A DNA stretch of 8,088 nt from Planctomycetia bacterium (GCA_005801395.1 SYDV01000341.1:1-8088); one strand, 5' to 3'; positions 1 through 6,576 are shown, counted from the stretch's first letter. A program made the numbers and translations. The notes: generated from the letters alone by a model not told the origin.

Positions 1-144
1 AGTCGACCAGTCATTGCCTGGATCTTCGGTCGTTTCTTGTGATTCATTGCGTGAAAAATCATCGGAAAACACCAACGTACCTAACTCTTCGGCCGCGGTG
101 AGTGGGATAACAGAACATAATAACAACGGTATGAGATGTCGCAT
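1..144 (-). CDS. Secreted protein, N-terminal 48 codons only (partial at left edge)
   Basis: An ATG at 144 (minus strand) opens a frame with no stop down to base 1, giving 48 codons. The protein begins MRHLIPLLLCSVIPLTAAEE: a short basic start, a hydrophobic core and an AxA-like site before EE, which reads as a Sec signal peptide of about 18 residues. The mature part starts LGTLVFSDDFSRNESQE and continues to GNDWST. A DDFSR-ESQE stretch followed by GN-W-T is a pattern I remember from secreted planctomycete and verrucomicrobial proteins with LamG/DUF1080-like jelly-roll folds, but only the first strand is visible, so the family call is weak. AGGGA at 155-159 lies 10 bases before the ATG and could be the ribosome binding site. 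The gene lies downstream of the 425-2839 gene on the same strand, 280 bases away, and probably has its own promoter. The gene and signal peptide are fairly sure; the function is not known. Confidence 0.75.
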   Translation of the reverse strand, partial: MRHLIPLLLCSVIPLTAAEELGTLVFSDDFSRNESQETTEDPGNDWST

Positions 145-177
145 GGAATGAGTTTCCCTAATGATATTGTGAATGAA

Positions 178-204
178 GAGAACGAAGATTTAAATTTCGT
201 TCTC
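178..204. repeat. Inverted repeat, candidate operator upstream of the 1-144 gene
   Basis: The arms GAGAACGAA (178-186) and TTCGTTCTC (196-204) are perfect 9-bp complements around a 9-base AT-rich centre. The element begins 34 bases upstream of the ATG at 144. The arms flank the candidate -10 hexamer at 188-193, which is where a repressor or activator dyad would be expected. It is not followed by a clear T-run in either direction, so a terminator is less likely. Confidence 0.5.
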
Positions 205-215
205 GACTTTCTCAA
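188..215 (-). promoter_or_regulatory. Possible sigma-70-type promoter for the 1-144 gene
   Basis: On the minus strand TTGAGA (210-215, five of six matches to TTGACA) is followed after 16 bases by TTAAAT (188-193, four of six matches to TATAAT). This would start RNA about 35 bases before the ATG at 144. The -10 lies inside the 178-204 inverted repeat. The spacing is reasonable, but matches of this quality arise by chance in AT-rich gaps. Confidence 0.3.
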
Positions 216-285
216 CGTCGGATTTTACCACGTAGGAAAACAACACACATCAACAACTCATAGCGAAAATATTGCTATCACCCGA

Positions 286-310
286 TGCCATGACCGTGAC
301 GATCATGGCA
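286..310 (-). terminator. Strong minus-strand hairpin, possible transcript end of the 425-2839 gene
   Basis: In minus-strand RNA the 25 bases from 310 to 286 fold into an unbroken 11-bp stem (one U-G wobble) with a UCA triloop. In plus-strand RNA the same position is a C-A mismatch, so the structure favours minus-strand transcription. It lies about 115 bases beyond the stop codon at 425. No U-tract follows directly (an AUAUUUUC run comes about 14 bases later), so it is not a textbook intrinsic terminator. It could also be a 3'-end-protecting stem or part of a small RNA. Confidence 0.35.
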
Positions 311-424
311 GCATAGGCCGGAGCAAATCCTGTCTTATTAGCGGTCATCAATTCCGTGAAACTGCCTACCGCATCAATTGCCGATCTCTCTCATGCGTCT
401 TGCGCATCAAAGCCATTAATCAAC

Positions 425-2839
425 TCAGTACACGAATTGACCTGAGGCTACGCAGGTTTTATTCGCCGTAATCCGCACCCATCGAGCTTGCAATTCAACG
501 GGGAAATCGTGCTTTGTTTTCGCCCCAGTTGGCACCGTGATCGTTTTCCACGGAACCCACAAACCAGCACCGGTTAAGTCTAATTCTATGGTCATATCCA
601 CATCACCATTGTGCTGATGCGACAAGGTAATGGACCGATTATCATAACCAGCAAATAAGTACGGATCTGAAGGCTGACCAGCAGTGACTGACGCGTCTAA
701 CCATGGACCACCGTGGCCGGTTGGTTTTCCCAAGCTCCATAAATCATCAATGGCACCTGCCCATACGGCGGCCTTACCATCGCTTGAACGAATAATATGT
801 GGATTACTTACTCCATCCAATACACCACTCATCACTAAAAGACCGCGATAGCTGGCGTAATCGTGAATGCGTAATTGATGTGAAGCGATTGGACGCAAGC
901 GGGCAAAGCCATCTGCATTTTCAGCCGGTAATTCATAGAAGGTACCGTGGCAATTAAACAAGTCGCGTTCGGTGGTAACTTCGCGTGCAATACGCACCAA
1001 TCCTGACGTGGTTAAGTCGTCATAAGCCACGGAACTTTTCGGTAGTCGCCAGCGACGACCACGATCATCAATAATTAATACCGAAGCCTGATCAATTTGT
1101 ACCACCTGTTTGGGAATGGCCATCTTTTCTAACATGGCCTTATTTTTATTCACGTCATCGATTCGCTGCAGTTGTAAGCGTTCATTTAATTCATAATAAC
1201 CGACATCGGTCACCGTCATGCCATCCATGTGCATCGCCGCTATTCCTAATGAACGCTCCTTTCCGCCCAATGCTCGTAGCAATCCGCCGGTATGACTCGT
1301 CGCGGTAATTGACGCTAATCCAGCGAAGCGATTATTTGTCACTCGTTCACGTTGATCGCTATAGGAAAATTGCACCGTCGCATTTTTACAGGCCTGTTCA
1401 GCCGTGATCCGCGCCCATTCCCCCTGCTCCTTACAGATGCGCCACAGAGCGCCATGAGCTGGTACGGTTATTGTTTCAATTTTGGTCCATTTTCCATTTC
1501 CAACCACATCCACCTCTAAGACAAAATTAACCGCATGGTCATCATCGTTTTTCACATGCATGGTACGATGTTGCCAACCAGTAAATAAAAACGGATCCGA
1601 TACGGTACCAGCCGTAATCGCATCGGACTGCCACACGCTGCCACTCGCCGTTGTTGGACCAAATTGGTCGAGCTGTTCGGGCTTTAAAAACCACAGATTG
1701 GAATGTGATTGTTCGGGTCCGGCAATACCCCCTTTTACCGCTCGCTTATTCAGAAATTCACTTTTTGCACTATCATCACATCCCAGGACGACCATGTCAT
1801 TCCAACGACAAAAATCACCGACAATCTTCAAATAACTAGATCGTGGACGAATTCCCGCAGTATTACTACGAGAAAAACTAATGGGAAATTTCCAAAACAT
1901 GCCATGCATAGTCATGAGTAAATCAGGCGACTCTTTCGTGCCGACATTACGAATGCGCGGCCATTCGGTATTCCAACCATGTGCGCCATCGTAACTAAAA
2001 CTTGCTTTTGGCAGACGGAATCTTTGCCAGTCACCTTTATCTAGCAAATATAACATTAATGAGCGATCATCCCAGCCAATACTCCAGAGCGGATCATTGA
2101 CAGGGTCATTATTTCCTTCGATGCCACCTGGGCCGCTCACTTCAGTGAATTGATTGCGTCGTACAATATTCCAGTCTTTACCTTTCCATTCGGCTAAGAT
2201 ACCGCTCGCCACTCTGGGGTCACGTTGTGCTAAGCTTGATAATTCACCATTATTAGCATACACTAGAAGTCCCTGTCCACTATAGAGCCCTTTGCCATGA
2301 TAGCCGGGCAATAAATCGCCACCATGATTTTTCTGCGTATTGGCGTCTTGGTAGAGCATCGTTACGGCGAGTGACTTCACATCGATTTCGTAAAAGCCCT
2401 CTTCCATGGTCGCCATATACACTTTGTTAGCGGGATCACTCAGATGGCGGGCCGTTCCAGTCAATCTACCTGGCATGACTTTCGGTGGAATCACACGCAC
2501 CTGACGTTGCGCATCAATGATATACGGACCAATAAATAACTGTTGTGACTCAAGATGGATTAAGCGATTCGCGGGCGTGCCGCCCACGCTCTCTGGTCGA
2601 ATCGTTTTAGTTAATGCGGAATCAATTTCATAAAGCTTATCATCGGACCCCATTGGTGCATGCGGTGCATACGTGATAACCCACAAACGCTCCGCCCACG
2701 GCACCACCGCACCGGTGCCACATTCACCACTTCCATTATAGTAAGCCAAATGCGGGTAGATCCCCGACAGCGACATGGGAGTCTCGCTCGTGCAAATGGT
2801 CGACAGGGACAACGCTAATAGGGTCAATGTACGGCACAT
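425..2839 (-). CDS. Secreted propeller-like protein with internal duplication (804 aa)
   Basis: I do not recognise a named family with an assigned function. The start at 2839 is well supported: AGGAGG sits 5 bases upstream, and the protein opens with a signal peptide (MCRTLTLLALSLSTICTSET). Many short strand-like repeats with GxLxV, YEID and LYEI patterns suggest a beta-propeller. The segment GECGTGAVVPWAERLW (38-53) resembles a secreted-protein family I have seen in planctomycetes, verrucomicrobia and Bacteroidota without a function. Residues about 252-493 align by eye with about 582-804. Shared landmarks are a W-R-F/W-RLPK-S--YD block (271-283; 597-607), HG-F---P (312-319; 631-638) and a C-terminal unit of about 95 residues with TAG--SDP-LF-G and W-RITA (400-493; 709-804). 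It is transcribed away from the sigma factor across a 91-base shared control region, so it may be a target of that sigma. A surface or periplasmic glycan-binding role is inference only. Confidence 0.85.
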   Translation of the reverse strand: MCRTLTLLALSLSTICTSETPMSLSGIYPHLAYYNGSGECGTGAVVPWAERLWVITYAPHAPMGSDDKLYEIDSALTKTIRPESVGGTPANRLIHLESQQLFIGPYIIDAQRQVRVIPPKVMPGRLTGTARHLSDPANKVYMATMEEGFYEIDVKSLAVTMLYQDANTQKNHGGDLLPGYHGKGLYSGQGLLVYANNGELSSLAQRDPRVASGILAEWKGKDWNIVRRNQFTEVSGPGGIEGNNDPVNDPLWSIGWDDRSLMLYLLDKGDWQRFRLPKASFSYDGAHGWNTEWPRIRNVGTKESPDLLMTMHGMFWKFPISFSRSNTAGIRPRSSYLKIVGDFCRWNDMVVLGCDDSAKSEFLNKRAVKGGIAGPEQSHSNLWFLKPEQLDQFGPTTASGSVWQSDAITAGTVSDPFLFTGWQHRTMHVKNDDDHAVNFVLEVDVVGNGKWTKIETITVPAHGALWRICKEQGEWARITAEQACKNATVQFSYSDQRERVTNNRFAGLASITATSHTGGLLRALGGKERSLGIAAMHMDGMTVTDVGYYELNERLQLQRIDDVNKNKAMLEKMAIPKQVVQIDQASVLIIDDRGRRWRLPKSSVAYDDLTTSGLVRIAREVTTERDLFNCHGTFYELPAENADGFARLRPIASHQLRIHDYASYRGLLVMSGVLDGVSNPHIIRSSDGKAAVWAGAIDDLWSLGKPTGHGGPWLDASVTAGQPSDPYLFAGYDNRSITLSHQHNGDVDMTIELDLTGAGLWVPWKTITVPTGAKTKHDFPVELQARWVRITANKTCVASGQFVY
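428..2086 (-). repeat. Coding duplication within the 804-aa protein
   Basis: The segments 1361-2086 and 428-1096 encode two diverged copies of one unit, visible at the protein level and not as obvious DNA repeats. The clearest part is the end module, 1361-1642 versus 428-715: SDPFLFTGWQHR matches SDPYLFAGYDNR, TITVPAHGA matches TITVPTGAK, and EWARITA matches RWVRITA. This points to an old duplication, not to recent recombination. Confidence 0.7.
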
Positions 2840-2844
2840 GCTGG

Positions 2845-2850
2845 CCTCCT
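2845..2850 (-). promoter_or_regulatory. Ribosome binding site AGGAGG of the 804-aa protein gene
   Basis: A perfect AGGAGG on the minus strand ends 5 bases before the ATG at 2839. It fixes the start of this gene and is the strongest Shine-Dalgarno sequence in the window, which suggests efficient translation. Confidence 0.85.
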
Positions 2851-2858
2851 CACATTAC

Positions 2859-2887
2859 CTGTGTTATTACTGATCACCGTAACACAG
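2859..2887. promoter_or_regulatory. Perfect inverted repeat in the divergent control region
   Basis: CTGTGTTA (2859-2866) and TAACACAG (2880-2887) are perfect 8-bp complements separated by 13 bases that include TGATCA. The element lies near the middle of the 91 bases between the divergent starts at 2839 and 2931. Such placement fits a dimeric regulator acting on both genes, or two facing copies of a promoter element read in opposite directions. I found no convincing -35/-10 pair on either strand, which is compatible with ECF-type promoters of unknown consensus. Confidence 0.55.
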
Positions 2888-2930
2888 ACTATTTGATGCC
2901 AGCAAACACCATCCTAATCGGCAGGTCCCT

Positions 2931-3497
2931 ATGACAATAACACCAACGGATATTGACCTGCTAACCCGAGCCCGCGATGGTGATGTTGAGGCATTTTCCA
3001 TGCTCGTGGATCGTCATCAAACCACCGTGCGCGGCTGGTTACGAGTAAGAATGAGCGATTGGGCTAGTGCAGACGATCTTGCCCAAGAGGTCTTCATCAC
3101 CGCGTTTCGACGCTTGCAAACTTATGCTGGAGATAGCGCTTTTCCCGGATGGTTAATTGGCATTGCTCGCAATCATTGGCGCAATCATTTACGCAAACAT
3201 CAAGCTGAAGCCGTTGGCGGCAGCGTTGAATTATCTGCCCTTATTGATCACGATCCGTGGTGTGCGACCCAAGACAACCAACACTTGGTCACCGCACTAC
3301 GTGCCTGTCTAGAACCATTAGCTGGACCAGCTCGCACATTATTGGAGCAACGCTACATCACTGGAATCAGCGTTCGCGATATCGCTGCCAGTAGTGGGCG
3401 TGGCTACTCGGCCCTCACCATGCAACTACATCGCTTACGCGAACAATTAGCACTGTGCCTGCACGAACGAGTATCGCGCACCGGAGTGGAATTATGA
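2931..3497 (+). CDS. ECF-type RNA polymerase sigma factor (188 aa)
   Basis: This protein should bind core RNA polymerase and direct it to a specific promoter set. Its length and two-domain plan are typical of ECF (group 4) sigma factors. Region sigma-2 covers about 18-92, with the hallmark ADDLAQEVFITAFRRL (47-62, region 2.2/2.3) and GWLIGIARNHWRNHLRK (73-89, region 2.4). A variable linker (93-120) leads to sigma-4 (about 122-178), where YITGISVRDIAASSGRG and YSALTMQLHRLREQL form the helix-turn-helix that reads the -35 element. There is no long sigma-3 or sigma-1.1. The start ATG has only a weak AGGT at 2923-2926; a start there gives the full sigma-2 domain. The stop codon overlaps the next start (ATGA), so it is co-translated with the FecR-LamG protein, its likely anti-sigma or activator partner. 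Target promoters cannot be deduced. Confidence 0.93.
   Translation: MTITPTDIDLLTRARDGDVEAFSMLVDRHQTTVRGWLRVRMSDWASADDLAQEVFITAFRRLQTYAGDSAFPGWLIGIARNHWRNHLRKHQAEAVGGSVELSALIDHDPWCATQDNQHLVTALRACLEPLAGPARTLLEQRYITGISVRDIAASSGRGYSALTMQLHRLREQLALCLHERVSRTGVEL
3483..3486 (+). promoter_or_regulatory. Ribosome binding site deciding the FecR-LamG start
   Basis: GGAG at 3483-3486 is 7 bases before ATG 3494. An in-frame ATG at 3455 would add 13 residues lying inside the sigma gene and lacks comparable support, so 3494 is preferred. The site lies within the last codons of the sigma factor gene, consistent with translational coupling. Confidence 0.7.
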
Positions 3498-5068
3498 ACG
3501 ACTCACTTTCTCCACAAACACCGCTTGCTGCACGAATTGGATTGTTGGATGAAAATGCCCTCAGCGGCTCAACGATTACCCAAGCCTCCACGACAGAACG
3601 GCAACAATTAATACAACACACAATCATTCACGGATTATTACCACTCGCCTTGCAACCGGATAACCAGCAATTCACGGATCGCATACGGCAAGCATTAATG
3701 CCAGATCAAACTGCTTTTACCAAAAACGTAATCAATCATTTAGCTGCTCCCGTAATAAAACAATCAAGGAGACCCATCGCGTGGTGGCAGCTAACGGCGT
3801 TCAGTAGCGCAACGGCCGCCGGTTTAGCGATCTTGATTTGGATTATCACCATGCCTGTCACTTTAGCATCTGCCACGCGCACCGCTTCTGCTACATGGCA
3901 ACAATTACCAAATAATATTCTAGCAAACGCTACGATCGTGCTCACTAGCGGTCTTGCCGAATTTGATCTCAACGGACATGGTCAAATACTTATTGAAGGA
4001 CCAGCAGAATTTACTTTTCTTGCGGCTAATCGTGCGCGACTTACCCGTGGTCGCATTTCTTTGCACGTTACACCAGCTGGTCGCGGCTACACTATTGATA
4101 CACCCGATGGGCAAATTGTTGATATTAGTACGCATTTTGCCGTCAGTGTTGACGGCAAAGGAACCACCGAAGCGCATGTCATTAATGGTGCCATTACGGC
4201 TCGGGCAAATGACTCCTCGGATACCATTCTGTTGGCGCAAGACGATGCTGCCCAGGTTCATGCTGGTCAGGTGAAAAAACTAACAGCAAATCCCGGCGCG
4301 TTTTACACCACACTGCCCCCGGTGACACCGACAGCTCCTCCCTTTATACGTTGGCGTTTAGATGAAGGGCAAGGCAACTTTGCCAAAGCGCAAACGCATG
4401 GCTTTGACTCTGCTAATACCGATTTATATCTACGCGGGTTACGACCAAACCATGTACCAACCTGGGTTTCCGGTCATCAAGGACAGGCATTGGCATTTTC
4501 AGGTTCTGGCGCGTACGCTGCCAGTGATTTTCCCGGCATCGGTGGCACCAATGCCCGCACCCTCGCCTGTTGGGTACGTATGCCACAGGATTTCACCGCT
4601 GCAGATGGATTCGCGCTCATCTCCTGGGGACATTATTCCAGCACGAAATTCGGCTCCGTGTGGCAATTGGCACTTAACGCGTTGCCCAAAGATGGACCTA
4701 TGGGACGCATTCGCATTGGCACCCATGGTGGCATGTTAGTCGGCACTTCTGACCTACGTGATAATCAATGGCACCATGTGGCCATTGTTATGTATGGTGG
4801 CATTCGACCTAATATTGGCACTCATGTTTTAGTGTATCTAGATGGCCAATTAGAACCAATCTCACATCGCACATTACGCTCTATCGATACAGAAATATCT
4901 GACAAAAACCACGGTGTTTGGGTTGGTCGCAATATAACAAACACCAACGACCAAATATCACATCCACAGGGTTTTCTACGTGGTCAGATTGATGATGTGG
5001 TCATTGTCGCCGCCGCGCTTTCACAAACAGATATTCGCCGCATCATGAATGGAGACGCCATAAAATAA
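3494..5068 (+). CDS. FecR-like transmembrane sigma regulator with C-terminal LamG domain (524 aa)
   Basis: This is probably the membrane partner of the ECF sigma factor. In order: a polar N-terminal part of about 95 residues (cytoplasmic, likely sigma-binding) ending in the positive stretch KQSRRP (89-94); one TM helix at about 98-126 (WWQLTAFSSATAAGLAILIW and on); a FecR domain at about 140-265 with the pattern GPAEFTFLAANRARLTRGRI (169-188), TPDGQIVDISTHFAV (203-217) and VINGAITA; a TP-rich linker (271-283); and a LamG/concanavalin-A-like jelly roll at about 285-515. LamG landmarks are WRLDEGQG, ARTLACWVRMP, DNQWHHVAIVMYGG, VLVYLDG and GQIDDVVIVAAALS. No signal peptide precedes the TM helix, so type II topology (C-terminus outside) is inferred. 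The gene shares ATGA with the sigma gene. FecR proteins normally relay a signal from a TonB receptor; here LamG may be the sensor. The ligand is unknown. Confidence 0.88.
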   Translation: MNDSLSPQTPLAARIGLLDENALSGSTITQASTTERQQLIQHTIIHGLLPLALQPDNQQFTDRIRQALMPDQTAFTKNVINHLAAPVIKQSRRPIAWWQLTAFSSATAAGLAILIWIITMPVTLASATRTASATWQQLPNNILANATIVLTSGLAEFDLNGHGQILIEGPAEFTFLAANRARLTRGRISLHVTPAGRGYTIDTPDGQIVDISTHFAVSVDGKGTTEAHVINGAITARANDSSDTILLAQDDAAQVHAGQVKKLTANPGAFYTTLPPVTPTAPPFIRWRLDEGQGNFAKAQTHGFDSANTDLYLRGLRPNHVPTWVSGHQGQALAFSGSGAYAASDFPGIGGTNARTLACWVRMPQDFTAADGFALISWGHYSSTKFGSVWQLALNALPKDGPMGRIRIGTHGGMLVGTSDLRDNQWHHVAIVMYGGIRPNIGTHVLVYLDGQLEPISHRTLRSIDTEISDKNHGVWVGRNITNTNDQISHPQGFLRGQIDDVVIVAAALSQTDIRRIMNGDAIK

Positions 5069-5069
5069 A

Positions 5070-6389
5070 TTATTGCTTAGGGCGCATTGGCATGGTGGAC
5101 GACGCTGGGATTTCGCCGCGTAAAGCACGTCCAATTTGTCCCGTAAGCCATAAGTAATGATCACTGGGAACATCCACCTCCCGCAAAAATGGACTTGCGC
5201 CAATCGGTGGATTATTACTACATTTAAATATTGCGGTTCCTTCGTCTAATTCATCAAACATTGCGACATAAATCATTTTTGCGCCACCGGATAAAACCGC
5301 ATTGGCTTGGCGCCACATAAATTGACCACCTTGACGTGGAATCTGGTCGAATTTTGTTTCTCCTTCGCGCATATTATGCCAGCTAAATCCTGGCCAGATA
5401 ATTGGCATATAATCCCAACCATGTTTGTCGCACCACGCGATATCTGGTTTAACGGTTTTGTTAATCATATTCTGACTGTCGCGATCAACACTAAATCGAC
5501 CAACGGACCACGGATTAATAATATCAGCCTTTTTTAGGACGCGATGTAAATCAACCTCGTTAATGGCATCTGCCTTGAGTTCACGGGTGTAATACGGCAC
5601 GCCTACCATTATGGTATTGCCACCGTATTTCGGATCATCCTTAAGGAAGTCGATCAACTGTTCACAGTCTTTTAGCGAATAACCACGATCGTCATTAAAT
5701 CCGACACCCCACACCACCACGAGCGGTTTGCCTCGATGCTTGAAGTAAGCCAAATCTTTTTCGTCACGTCCTATTCGCATATGGTCACATAATATTTTCC
5801 AGTCATCGGCAACCCGATGAAACGTTTCCGTTGTCAATCCCGATAAATCATACATCACCACATATCCACGACCTGTCTGGTTGGCAGCTGCTCGCGCATG
5901 GTTCAAGACGGTGTTACGATGATGAAATGCTTTTGCATCGCCGAGCTCATTGGCGAATCGCTGAACAAACGCGCCATCAATACCGTATTCGCGCATCCAC
6001 TTAAAATGTAAATCAACCGTCGCTTGGCGAAATGAACTAAATATTTCAGCAACCGATCCATCTGCCAGACGAAATTCCGTCGGAAAACGATCACTGGGCG
6101 GCAATTCACTGACATCAGGCCATATTTCAATGTTACAACGCCCAGGAGCAAAAACACCCCGCCGGCCTAAATGCGTCCATCCACGACCACTACCATCACC
6201 TGGAACATTAAACCAACCCTGATAACCAGTAACAATTTTCCCAGTTAAGGTACTCGTATCAACGCCACGTTGACTAACTCCTCCATAAGGCGCGAGTAGC
6301 GCAATGCTCTCTGTTCGCGTCAACGCCGGTTCAGCGGCGCCAAGAGCGTAAGTTAATAAGAGGAAGCACCAAATAATTGCGGAACGCAT
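5070..6389 (-). CDS. Secreted GH71/GH99-like glycoside hydrolase (439 aa)
   Basis: Likely a periplasmic or extracellular glycoside hydrolase with a TIM-barrel fold. From ATG 6389 the protein begins MRSAIIWCFLLLTYALGAA, a clear signal peptide, with AAGGG (6398-6402) 8 bases upstream. Family-like landmarks in order: GYQGWF (55-60), NIEIWPDVSEL (86-96), FKWMREYGIDGAFVQRF (129-145), KPLVVVWGVGFND (221-233), YMPIIWPGFSWHN (327-339), and FDELDEGTAIFK (378-389). E380 and E383 form an ExxE pair, the same spacing as the two active-site glutamates I recall from GH99 endo-alpha-mannanases; equivalence is inferred. GH99 enzymes cut alpha-mannosides, but GH99-like relatives in polysaccharide loci are diverse, so no substrate is claimed. 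The gene is convergent with FecR-LamG, one base between stop codons. An upstream in-frame TTG at 6464 would put about 25 residues ahead of the signal peptide and is rejected. Confidence 0.82.
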   Translation of the reverse strand: MRSAIIWCFLLLTYALGAAEPALTRTESIALLAPYGGVSQRGVDTSTLTGKIVTGYQGWFNVPGDGSGRGWTHLGRRGVFAPGRCNIEIWPDVSELPPSDRFPTEFRLADGSVAEIFSSFRQATVDLHFKWMREYGIDGAFVQRFANELGDAKAFHHRNTVLNHARAAANQTGRGYVVMYDLSGLTTETFHRVADDWKILCDHMRIGRDEKDLAYFKHRGKPLVVVWGVGFNDDRGYSLKDCEQLIDFLKDDPKYGGNTIMVGVPYYTRELKADAINEVDLHRVLKKADIINPWSVGRFSVDRDSQNMINKTVKPDIAWCDKHGWDYMPIIWPGFSWHNMREGETKFDQIPRQGGQFMWRQANAVLSGGAKMIYVAMFDELDEGTAIFKCSNNPPIGASPFLREVDVPSDHYLWLTGQIGRALRGEIPASSTMPMRPKQ

Positions 6390-6397
6390 AGTGAATA

Positions 6398-6402
6398 CCC
6401 TT
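6398..6402 (-). promoter_or_regulatory. Ribosome binding site of the GH99-like gene
   Basis: AAGGG on the minus strand ends 8 bases before ATG 6389. Together with the signal peptide that begins at that ATG, it decides the start against the upstream ATG at 6419 and TTG at 6464. Confidence 0.65.
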
Positions 6403-6553
6403 AACGCTAGTAACGGCATGACCTGTACAATAAATACAGTTAAATGCCACCCCGCAAATGGCAATCATGATACGATCACGATACTTCTGCTAATATCGAT
6501 GTCTGGTATATTCCTTTTAAATAACACTTAATAGATTCCCGCAAAACAACGCA

Positions 6554-6576
6554 GCCCCATGAATTAATCACGGGGC
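6554..6576 (-). terminator. Probable intrinsic terminator of the 6635-8088 gene
   Basis: In minus-strand RNA, GCCCCGUGA pairs with UUCAUGGGGC over 9 bp with one G-U wobble and a 5-base loop (UUAAU). The same wobble is an A-C mismatch in plus-strand RNA, so the element fits minus-strand transcription. It lies about 58 bases after the stop at 6635 and is followed by UGCGUUGUUUUG, a partly broken U-rich run. It would separate this gene from the GH99-like gene downstream. Confidence 0.6.

Larger units (their letters stand above)
145..424. other. Structured intergenic region (280 bases)
   Basis: This gap separates two minus-strand genes and holds no convincing gene. It contains several dyads: 178-204, 260-278 (ATAGC/GCTAT arms), 286-310, and a small 393-407 hairpin (ATGCG-TCTTG-CGCAT). 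The 286-310 element pairs best in minus-strand RNA and may mark the 3' end of the transcript from the 425-2839 gene. The 178-204 element overlaps a promoter-like pair for the 1-144 gene. An open frame on the plus strand across 136-471 runs over the 3' end of the minus-strand gene and has no recognisable features. I treat it as chance. Confidence 0.5.

Noticed and set aside
393..407. Small hairpin ATGCG-TCTTG-CGCAT as terminator of the 804-aa gene
   Set aside because: Only 5 bp of stem and followed on the minus strand by GAGAGAG, not by a U-tract.
136..471. Plus-strand open frame of 111 codons
   Set aside because: It starts within the 1-144 gene, ends inside the 3' end of the minus-strand 804-aa gene, shows no domain-like sequence and has no convincing ribosome binding site.
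2791..2839. Lipobox in the 804-aa protein (STIC before residue 17)
   Set aside because: Isoleucine stands at the -1 position where lipoboxes have Gly, Ala or Ser, so an ordinary signal peptide is more likely than a lipoprotein.
3455..3493. Upstream ATG start for the FecR-LamG protein
   Set aside because: It would add 13 residues within the sigma gene; ATG 3494 has GGAG at the right distance and the classic ATGA overlap.
6429..6457. Promoter-like pair TTGCGG-N17-TTTATT (minus strand) before the GH99-like gene
   Set aside because: The spacing is right, but the hexamers match only three and four of six consensus bases, which is too weak to call.
6390..6464. TTG start at 6464 for the GH99-like gene
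   Set aside because: It would place about 25 residues ahead of a clean signal peptide; ATG 6389 has a ribosome binding site and begins that signal peptide.
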